From Anastatus disparis (lineage: Eukaryota > Arthropoda > Insecta > Hymenoptera > Eupelmidae): DNA of 64,000 bases. The position numbers were made by a program, and so were the translations under genes. The notes below the pieces were generated by a model, which did not search any database, was not told the origin of the DNA, and was given only the letters and a program-made list of their open reading frames with translations. Shown here one piece after another: positions 56,911 through 64,000 of this stretch. How positions within the stretch are numbered: the first letter of the stretch is position 1; every line of letters begins with the position of its first letter. The stretch is from NCBI GenBank assembly GCA_017163975.1, contig JAFFSR010000344.1, forward strand, positions 2,108,001 through 2,172,000, read 5' to 3'.

Positions 56911-57976
56911 TTTCAGATATGTTTGGTGCGAAATGATACATGCTTCTATGCCCCCCCAGTTGTTTAAAATAATTAAATTTTGAGTTTAAAATTTATTCCT
57001 AATAGTTTCAAAGGTAATATTGATAATTTAATATTTATTAATTTTTTAAAAATATATATATTGCTGTTTTACCATCATAATAAGATTGTATTTTGGTTAC
57101 TCTCTCTCTCTCTCCCCACTACCTGCAAAGCACGCGCTACTCGGTTGGTCACGCCACCATTGAATTCACTTGAGTGCCACGTGAAAATCCCGTGAGCCGC
57201 AAGTAATTTTAACATGATGCATTGCTACGTTCATTCTCCTGGCAGCCCACGTAATTTTAAGTTGACCATCAAGAAAAAATAACATCTTTTGTATCTGATT
57301 TTAAAATGGATACCAATCATCTATTAAAAACATGAGTATCATAAAAAAATCACTTGTTTTTTCGATAATATTCGGTGAAGAAATATCATGTAATAATCAC
57401 TTGAAATTTCATGGAATAATAACATGATTTTTCTCTCCGTGTATCCGTATGGTTCCCAAAAAGAATGGTGAGTGGAGGATATGTGGTGATTATAGGAGGT
57501 TGAATACGGTCACAGTACCGGATAAATACCCAATCCCTATCCAGCGATACATAAACCAGGCCGTGGATGATCTGGACTTTGTGTTCGCATTCGTAGATGA
57601 TATCTTGGTTGCATCTTCATCAGACGAGGAGCATCAAGAACATCTTAAGATCGTCCTAGAGAGGTTAGAGAAGTTCCACCTCAAATTGAACATCGAAAAG
57701 TGTCAGTTTGGAGTTAATGAACTCATCTTCTTAGGCCACTTGATCGACAGAAATGGATTCAAACCAGATCCGTCTGAGGTCGAAGCTATAAGAGCCTTCA
57801 AGAAGCCCAAGACTAAAGACGAGACGCGTCGATTCTTGGGAATGGTAAACTTTTACAGGAAAAGCTTGCCAAAAGCCGCTGAAGTGCAGAGACATCTAGT
57901 TGCTATGATTAAGGATATAAAGAAGAAAGATAAACGTCCTGTGGAATGGACCGCAGATCTGCCGTACAAAGTATAA

Positions 57977-58648
57977 AAGTGGTTAACTACATTGGAATCC
58001 CATTGGAGTTAAGGTTTTCTTACTTTGGACGGCAGAGATGCAGAACGAGCTTTCAAGACTATTAAAAAAGAATTAGCGAATATAGCATACCTCGAGTTTC
58101 CGTCTAAAAATGCAGAAGTTAGGTTAGTTACAGACGCGTCAAATTTCGCGATGGGCGCAACGTTAGAGCAGAAAGTAGATAACTCGTGGAAACCACTAGC
58201 ATTTTTTTCAAAAAAATTCACGCCCGCACAATCGAGATACTCTACGTACGATCGCGAATTAATGATCATTTATGAAGCCATCAGATATTTTAACTACTAC
58301 TTGGAGGGTAGAACATTCAAAGTATATACTGACCATGAACCGTTGACTCATGCGTTGAATAAAGGTTTAGATAGCTGCACCGCGTTACAAGCAAGAAAAT
58401 TAGCATACATCGCGGAATTTAATGTAAAAATCTGTTACTTACCAGGCGAAAATAACGTAGTAGCAGACGCGCTATCAAGAGTCGACGATTTCAGGTTTCC
58501 GACAATATTCTCATTAGATGAGATAGCAAAAAAACAGGTGAAAGATCAACAGCTGCAGGAGATCATAAATAACCCGCAGCATCAATTAAAACTGGTTAAG
58601 TTGCAATATGGTGTAGAGAATACGCCATTTTATTGCGAAATCGCGTAA
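57977..58648 (+). pseudogene. Gypsy RNase H domain
   Basis: Frame 58025-58648: VRLVTDASNFAMGATLEQ (first Asp), STYDRELMIIYEAIRYFNYY (Glu), FKVYTDHEPLTHALNK (second Asp) and VVADALSRV (last Asp) are the four catalytic positions of RNase H, all present. The link to the RT (57977-58024) contains two stops. The frame ends in TAA at 58646-58648, and the integrase frame continues in phase directly afterwards, so a single nonsense change splits the polyprotein. Confidence 0.93.
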
Positions 58649-58651
58649 GAT

Positions 58652-60262
58652 GTGCTTAGGCCGTATGTGCCAGAAACACTGAGAGCAGTCATCTTTGAAC
58701 TCTTTCACAATAAAGCACATCCATCTGCTCGATCAACGAGTAAGATGATTAGAAAGCAATATGTGTGGCCGAACATGAACAGGCAAATAACATCTTGGTG
58801 CAGAGCATGCATGGAATGCCAAAGATCCAAGGTTACTAGGGAAAACAAGTTTTTATTTATGAAGTTTAACGAGCCTGGTGCGAGGTTTGCTCGCGTTCAT
58901 GTTGACTTGATAGGTACGTTGCCACTTAGCGATGGTTACAAATATCTTGTGACCATGATAGATAGGTATACTAGGTGGCCGGAGGCGGTGCCCGTTTACG
59001 ACGCATCGGCTCCGACTGTCGCACGCGCTTTTTATGATACGTGGGTGTCACGCTTCGGTGCACCTGTCATCATAACAGCGGATCAAGGCAGGCAGTTTGA
59101 GTCCAGCATGTTCTTAGAATTGCTGCATCTTATAGGTTGTAAAAGGGTGCGCACAACAGCGTATCATCCTGCTGCAAACGGTATAGTGGAGCGATGGCAC
59201 CGTGACCTTAAGGCGGCACTTATGTGTCATATGGAAGGATGCGAATGGACTAGAGTCCTTTCCACAGTTTTATTAGGATTGAGAACGCGCCTAAGGGAAG
59301 ACACGGAGGCCAGTCCAGCTGAGTTCTTATACAGAACGACATTGGCCATACCGGGAGATATGTGTGAGTTCAGAGACACAGATGTGCGAGATCATGCGAT
59401 GTTCCTATCGGAATTTAAGGAATATATGAGAGAGGTTAGGCCGGTGCCGGTAAGGCATAATCGTGCACTGAAAGCATTCGTCTATAAAGACTTACAGAAC
59501 TGCACTCATGTGTTAGAGAGAATAAAGGCAGTGAAACCACCTCTCGTTCAACCGTACACAGGGCCATTTAAGGTAATATCGAGATACGAGAATGGTCGAA
59601 ATTATGTGATAAGAAAGGGAGATAAAGATGTTACGGTGAACGTCGAAAGGCTTAAACCAGCATACCTTTTAGCAAGCGAGATAGAAGATAGTGCAACAGA
59701 GGAGAATCAAACCCAAAATGTCAGTATGGAACCAAGTAGTAGTGGTAATAATGGAGCAAATAATGAAAGCAACGATCAACAGACTGACGATACTTACACA
59801 GTAAGCGAAAAAAATACAGTAGTAGTTGAAGCACAGATCCATGAGGAGGCTTCACCCGCAACAGCAGAAAATTATGATGCACTAGAGGAAGAAAATCATG
59901 CACAAGAGATAGTTAATGAGGAGGTGCATACGAACGACGAGTTAGATAATAACAAGTATGACGTGCCTAACGAAAGGTATTATGACAACACGGGTAGCGT
60001 TAGCAATCCGTGCAACATGACGAATAGTAGGGAAACGGTGTTAAAAAACAATAAATTAAGTTCAAACGTAGTACAAAATGATGATGATATAGAAAAAAAT
60101 AGAAAGAGAGAGAAATTCGTTCCAAATATTTTAAGGCGAAGAAATATAAATAGTATTTTAATACGAGAAAATGTAAGTAGGAGTAATAAAAAGCGTAACG
60201 TAGACGTAAAAAAAGTTAGATTTTGTACACCAGTTTCTCACTATAAAATAAAATGTAATTAG
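58652..60262 (+). CDS. Gypsy integrase with GPY/F module and long acidic tail
   Basis: An open frame of 536 codons, the longest in the window. Residues ~15-60 form the HHCC zinc domain (HNKAHPS.., CRACMEC). The catalytic triad is in FARVHVDLIGTLP (Asp), IITADQGRQFES (Asp) and AANGIVERWHRDLK (Glu). VQPYTGPFKVISRYENGRNY is the GPY/F module. About 190 residues follow that are Asn/Glu/Ser-rich and end basic (RKREKFVPN.., KKVRFCTP). Integrase joins the cDNA to host DNA. In the live element it would be part of Gag-Pol, so the ATG at 58652 is only the first Met after a nonsense codon. Intact as a domain, orphaned in context. Confidence 0.93.
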   Translation: MLRPYVPETLRAVIFELFHNKAHPSARSTSKMIRKQYVWPNMNRQITSWCRACMECQRSKVTRENKFLFMKFNEPGARFARVHVDLIGTLPLSDGYKYLVTMIDRYTRWPEAVPVYDASAPTVARAFYDTWVSRFGAPVIITADQGRQFESSMFLELLHLIGCKRVRTTAYHPAANGIVERWHRDLKAALMCHMEGCEWTRVLSTVLLGLRTRLREDTEASPAEFLYRTTLAIPGDMCEFRDTDVRDHAMFLSEFKEYMREVRPVPVRHNRALKAFVYKDLQNCTHVLERIKAVKPPLVQPYTGPFKVISRYENGRNYVIRKGDKDVTVNVERLKPAYLLASEIEDSATEENQTQNVSMEPSSSGNNGANNESNDQQTDDTYTVSEKNTVVVEAQIHEEASPATAENYDALEEENHAQEIVNEEVHTNDELDNNKYDVPNERYYDNTGSVSNPCNMTNSRETVLKNNKLSSNVVQNDDDIEKNRKREKFVPNILRRRNINSILIRENVSRSNKKRNVDVKKVRFCTPVSHYKIKCN

Positions 60263-61043
60263 TTGTAAGTTTTTGTAGCGAAATTGTATTAATAATGTAT
60301 TTCTTTTGTTATATATAGGTGAAGCTGATTGGGCTCTCCTCTGATATTTGTATCGCTAAAGAGTTCCGTCAACCTAATCAAGATGTTTTTCCTAGAAGAA
60401 TTGGCCAGAGGCTCATTGTATAAGATTTTTTTTTTATTGTTGTAACTGACGTTTGTGTAATATGGTACACATGAATTGTTAAATGTTAAATTTGATTCAC
60501 GAAACTATTATTTATAAAATATAAAAATTGTTATTTAGTATATATTATTAAGGAAAATAAAAATGCAATATGTCAAATAAGCATGGATTCAACGAGATGA
60601 TTACAAGTGAATGTATGCCAGGGTGTAAAAGTACCGGAAAGCGAGTAAAAAAAAAAAAAAAGAAGTTGCTTACATACATAATAATGTAATATAAAACTCA
60701 AGAAAATATGTAATAAAAGTGTAAAAATGTAAATAATTTAGATTCTATGTGCAAAAATGTAAATAATTTAGGTTATATGTGTATTGAGTATAAGCATGTG
60801 TGAGAGTAAATGCATAAGTGCATACAAATGTAAAATCGTATGAGCGAGAGTAATCGCATAAGAATAAATGCATGTAAAGAGTAATTGCTTGAGTAATTAT
60901 GTAACATGTAACACTATTAAAATATCAAAAGTCGCAATTATGTAAAAAGAAATTATATGTAAATAAGTACCCACTGATTATGTAAAAATATGCATATATT
61001 TTTTACGGTAAATAACCATAGGTGATTATTTAGAAGGGAGTAC
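60263..61043 (+). other. 3' untranslated region of the Gypsy element
   Basis: AT-rich, with repeated TGTAAATAATTTAGRTT and GTGTAAAAATG words at 60715-60780, and no envelope-like frame. The purine tract AGAAGGGAG (61032-61040) abuts the 3' LTR. Confidence 0.75.
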
Positions 61044-61338
61044 TGTGGGCACACAGACATAGAGTATGTATGTATGAATGAGATATACATGTAAGCGTCA
61101 CGCGCAACCTGCGGTGCGCAAATAAGTGACTAGAAACGTAACCTATGTGTTACACGAGAGATACGAAGTGAGTCAGAGCGTTCTCAACTCCGGAATAGAT
61201 AAGTATTCTCTCTTCGCTTCGCAGGTGATTTTGTAACGACGACTTGGTACAATAAAGACTTTGTAATTCTACTTTCAGTCTTACATATTATTTCATCTCC
61301 TCATCCAACCAAGCTTCTCCGTAGTTCAGGGAACTACA
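61044..61338 (+). repeat. 3' LTR of the Gypsy element (295 bp)
   Basis: TGTGGGCACAC ... GGGAACTACA, followed by the target duplication CTCG (61339-61342) and then the outer 126 bp of the palindrome arm. Confidence 0.95.
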
Positions 61339-61468
61339 CTCGGCTACTGTAGCAGAAGGCGCAGAATATAAAAGTTACTAAAACTCCCTAGATTGCTTTG
61401 GCACTCTACTATAGCTAAAGGAAAAAAGTGGGAGGTGCCGTGTTGAAACTTTTTCTGTTACAACGCTG

Positions 61469-62422
61469 GCTTCTAGCTATGAATGTTAAAGAACTATAAG
61501 TGCTTGAAAATCTAGTAATTTTTATAGTGCTTTTCTTTTTGCCTAAAAACAGGGAAATATTTAGCGTTAGAGTTTATCCAAAATCATCTTCTAAAGTCTG
61601 AACAAAATTGGCGACCCATCACCTTGATACTTTCCTTGTAAGTTATTAAATACTATGATGCAAAACTCTAGATTTACTAAAAAATTTTCTCTTACCTTTG
61701 GTAATATCATAGACATTGAGAGATAGCTATAGTTCTAGACTATAATTTTAGGATCTCCTTCTCTTTCGCACAGTATAAAAGTGGGGTATAGCGGTATTTC
61801 ATGTCTATGAGAGAGAAAAAATTTGAAATCTTGTACTTCCTAGAGTAATGTTATTTTTTAAAAGTACGCTTCTATAAGCATCTCGTATTGCGTAAATCCT
61901 ACGTACGCACTTACGTCCGTTTTTTAACTCCCCAACGTTCAGTTGATTTTGGAACGTATTAAAAAGTAACGATACATTTTTAAGAAACCGTAGGTTCGAA
62001 TTTATAGTCGACACTCAATACTCAGCACTTAGCGCTCAGATTTTAACGCTCAGATCTGAGTGCTGAGTGTTGAGTGTCGACTATTAATTTGAGCTTTAGG
62101 TTCGTACGACTTGCGGAATACACCTAGATATGATATTTTTGTGTAGTTATATGCAGTGGTGGGTACGTATAAAATTACGTGTTGAATATGTATTTTAAGA
62201 CGTGTCGAATATTACATATTCTACACAACGATTTTCATACTTGTATGTATGATATACACACATTCACATCTACGATCGTGATTCCTAACTTAACCTTATT
62301 TGCTCATGGAAGAGTAAAGTGCGCATGCTTTGTGCTTTTATGTTTCCGCCTTCTTGCCGGTATTTTGTTTTCCTTTTTAATTTCATGTCAGTTTTTACGA
62401 TAATAATTATTCTAAAATACGG
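61469..62422. other. Spacer with a 25-bp-arm hairpin
   Basis: At 62005-62083, TAGTCGACACTCAATACTCAGC is inverted with one mismatch (arms of about 25 bp, core CGCTCAGATTTTAACGCTCAG). The rest is non-coding as far as I can see. Confidence 0.6.
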
Positions 62423-64000
62423 TTGTTAATAAAACATTTAAGTACAATGGATGTTGGTAGGCCAAAACACTCTAACTGGGATACATTAGGATTTAAATCA
62501 AAATCTATAACTAAAAACGATGGTAAAAAAACTAGTGTAGCGTATTGTCTACAATGTGAAAAGTGTTTAACAAATACAGCAGCCATGAGATTACGAATGC
62601 ATCGGTATGTTGTATGTGCATAACACACGAATTATAATAAATTTTTGACTTAATGCTTCTTATAAAATCTATATTTTATGCAAAAATTTGTAATTACAGA
62701 AACGTATGTAAATTAGACCTTATTTAGTTAAAAAATAAAGATGAAAATTCAGAACAAAATCAGAATTTATCAATTATAAATACCGTTTCAATTGATGAGA
62801 GTTCTGAAGAGCCGGAACATCATGTACAAGCTGTCAAAAGAAAAGCTAGCACTAGTTTAAGTAGAGACATTAATGTCAGCATGAAAGATGATAATCTCAT
62901 ATCTGATAATAGTATTAGTTCAGTAAGTAATATTAAAATAATTTTAAGCTAATCTCATGAAGAACAATTATTTGTTTTTTTTTATAAACGTTATAAATAT
63001 AAATCGTATTGTTTTTAGGTTGCTGAAAGAAAAAATGTTAACAAAAAGTTGCTCAAGTCATTGCATAAAACAGAAAAGACACTTACAAATTTTCTAGATC
63101 AAATTGACGATAAAGAATGTGAAAAAATAAATGAAGCATTAATCGAATTATTTATTGTTTTCGATATTAAATTTGAGAATGTAAACTCAAGTTATTTAAA
63201 AAATTTTATACAACTATTGCGACCAGCATATGCATCACGACTACCGAAGGTCGAAAAATTGTCTAGCGACATTTTAACCCAGGTTCACACTAAACATGTT
63301 AATAAAATCAAATTTTGTTCAAATGGCATACTGTTAATTAACAAAAAAGAACCTTTATTTAGTTTAGCTTATGATAAAAATGGAAAAAATATGTTTGTAA
63401 AAAGAATAGAACCATCGAAAGAAGATTTTGAATCATTTGTTCAAAATTCAATTGAAATAGCAAAAAAAAATATGATACTGATATATACGCCGTAATTTCT
63501 GATATGAAAGTCTCACCTATCAATCAAGATCAAAATTGTTATTATTTAACTTGCATTTCAGTGGAATTGCTATCACTAATCGAAACAATTATAGATAATG
63601 AGTTTTTAAATCAAGTAAATTTATTGTTAATAAATTTTTCGACACCGGCTTTACAGGAACAATTTTATAATGACAACAGGATGTCGATAGTGAAATTAAA
63701 TATTGATGATTCAAGATCTTTTTATAGTGCATTTTTGTCGTGCTATAAAAATTTAAAGACGATGCGTAAAATGATAAGAGATGTTTATTCTTTCAGCAAT
63801 GAAATAATTTATTTGCTGTATAATAATTATTTCGAAACTAAATTAAATCAAACTTTACAAATTTTAAAATTTGTTCAAGAAGTGACAGATAAAGGATTAA
63901 AATACTCGCAAGCTGATATGATTGAGGATTGGAATATATTATTGAGTAATATAGAAAATGAAAATTACAAAGAAATAATAATGGAAATAATTTTAAAAAT
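62423..64000 (+). pseudogene. BED-finger hAT-like transposase gene, spliced, partial at the window edge
   Basis: Exon 1 (from 62450 if MDVGRPKHSNWDTLGF is the start; 62423 is the first Met) has YCLQCEKCLTN..RLRMH. Removing GTATGT..TACAG (about 62605-62699) joins it to RNVCKLDLI, completing a C..C..H..C BED-type finger. A stop (TAG near 62725) follows, then an acidic stretch with DESSEEPEHH and VKRKAST. A second intron, GTAAGTA..TTTTTAG, covers about 62922-63019. The next frame has FIQLLRPAYASRLPKVEKLS, then breaks at a run of nine A (63471-63479). It continues in another frame (YAVISDMKV..) open to the end of the window. The layout suits hAT transposases or host genes derived from them. Stop and frameshift argue for a pseudogene unless sequencing or splicing explains them. 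Confidence 0.6.

Larger units (their letters stand above)
55984..57202. mobile_element. 1.2 kb near-perfect palindrome with opposed tRNA-like modules
   Basis: Arms of ~480-600 bp share, in inverted order, CTCACGGGATTTTCACGTGG, GGTGGCGTGACCAACCGAGT, AGCGCGTGCTTTGCAGGTAG, GAAACTATTAGGAATAAAT and the tRNA-like block. CCG flanks both outer ends and may be a short target duplication. The centre (about 56590) is AT-rich. Confidence 0.8.
55764..57442. mobile_element. TA-flanked inverted-repeat element inserted in the Gypsy RT
   Basis: CACGGAGAGAAAAATCATGTTATT begins at 55766 and is inverted at the end (to 57440), with TA on both sides. The RT reading is cut exactly here (..SPWATP / MVPKKNG..). Outside the inner palindrome it has ~215 bp on the left and ~235 bp on the right, with no transposase. 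TA duplication suggests Tc1/mariner-type mobilisation; this is inferred. Confidence 0.8.
55521..57976 (+). pseudogene. Gypsy reverse transcriptase, split by an insertion and internally deleted
   Basis: The N-terminal part ends 55521-55765 with HHFKTIGPPVAQKPRRLAPD and WCKEDVCQPSKSPWATPT. After the inserted element it resumes at 57443 with [20 protein letters not shown] and VPDKYPIP. It then jumps directly to [20 protein letters not shown], the catalytic FVDD box. The stretch that should lie between, including the motif A Asp (..K.DL..AY..) and the QG-like motif B region, is absent. So the copy lost about 80 codons. The thumb ([33 protein letters not shown]) is intact to 57976. This deletion alone would abolish activity. 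Confidence 0.92.
53495..61338 (+). mobile_element. Gypsy-type LTR retrotransposon (gag-PR-RT-RH-IN), inactivated
   Basis: Identical-length LTRs (295 bp), a 4-bp target duplication CTCG (53491-53494 and 61339-61342), a PBS-like TGGTCACCCCGAC directly after the 5' LTR, and a purine tract AGAAGGGAG just before the 3' LTR. Domain order gag, protease, RT, RNase H, integrase with GPY/F module is that of Ty3/Gypsy. No envelope-like gene is present between 60262 and 61043, so it is a retrotransposon and not an errantivirus-type element. It lies in the right arm of the giant palindrome and is itself split by another element at 55764-57442. Confidence 0.95.
42779..61468. mobile_element. Giant palindromic hAT-like element with satellite core (~9.5 kb without later insertions)
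   Basis: Ends are CAGCGTTGTTACAGAAAAAG (42779) and CTTTTTCTGTTACAACGCTG (to 61468), inverted copies starting CAGNG as hAT ends do. From each end inwards, ~1.2 kb of unique sequence is nearly identical in inverted orientation. Landmarks are TTTATACGCTACATATGCTA, AGTGGTAGCGTCAGAGAGGG, TACCACGAGCGAGACTCACC and TTACTAACGGATATCG-like words. The middle is an inverted satellite array (43920-51080). The right arm holds two later insertions. 8-bp flanks differ (CTTACACA against GCTTCTAG), so no hAT target duplication is preserved. No transposase is encoded. hAT assignment rests on the end motif alone. Confidence 0.7.

Noticed and set aside
60263..61043. Envelope gene of an errantivirus
   Set aside because: No open frame, signal peptide or transmembrane segment; only AT-rich words before the purine tract.
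1..64000. Polydnavirus or other integrated virus segment
   Set aside because: No viral structural or segment-excision motif was recognised; all enzymes seen belong to transposable elements.

Overview
This is non-coding, repeat-dominated DNA from an animal genome, most likely an insect and perhaps a hymenopteran. The species-level guess rests only on the transposon mix and base composition and is weak. The window is strongly AT-rich. It carries spliceosomal introns, tRNA-derived sequence, AT/CA microsatellites and relics of nearly every eukaryotic transposon class: non-LTR, Penelope-like and LTR retroelements, Tc1/mariner, hAT, Helitron and many short inverted-repeat elements (MITEs). I see no convincing single-copy host gene. 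The best candidate for an expressed gene is a hAT-type transposase-like gene at the right edge, and it is damaged.

Layout. 0-2.3 kb: decayed non-LTR reverse transcriptase. 2.3-12.3 kb: AT-rich DNA with a ~350-bp satellite-like repeat, a ~280-bp inverted repeat 4.4 kb apart, a Helitron 3' end with four GC-rich hairpins, an endonuclease fragment of a non-LTR element and several MITEs with recognisable target duplications. 12.5-14.3 kb: T-rich minisatellite. 14.3-17.2 kb: broken Helitron Rep-helicase (minus strand), interrupted by a TTAA-flanked MITE. 17.2-18.6 kb: 5'-truncated Penelope-like element (minus strand) with a hammerhead-like core. 19-24 kb: MITEs and a chain of non-autonomous Helitron-like ends. 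24.5-25.2 kb: LTR-like promoter with seven tandem motifs resembling E2F sites. 25.7-27.8 kb: nearly full-length but dead Tc1-like element with an apparent intron. 29-33.4 kb: minisatellites, a second copy of an ~800-bp element, and a SINE with clean target duplications. 35.8-42.8 kb: LTR retrotransposon on the minus strand with gag-like sequence but no pol.

42.8-61.5 kb is the most unusual part. It is a huge palindromic element with hAT-like ends, about 9.5 kb before later insertions. It has ~1.2-kb unique arms and a core of 22 satellite monomers of ~334 bp, 14 in one orientation and 8 in the other. The monomers follow a five-monomer higher-order repeat of ~1.67 kb. The right arm was later hit by a TTAA MITE and by a Gypsy retrotransposon (5' LTR 53495-53789, 3' LTR 61044-61338). 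The undisturbed left arm preserves both empty target sites. The Gypsy RT was in turn interrupted by a TA-flanked element that contains a 1.2-kb palindrome with two opposed tRNA-like modules. Insertions are therefore nested four deep.

61.5-64 kb: a short unassigned stretch with a perfect hairpin, then the BED-finger/hAT-like gene, which runs off the window. Genes here do not cooperate in a pathway. What they share is their history: the order of insertions can be read from target duplications and interrupted reading frames.
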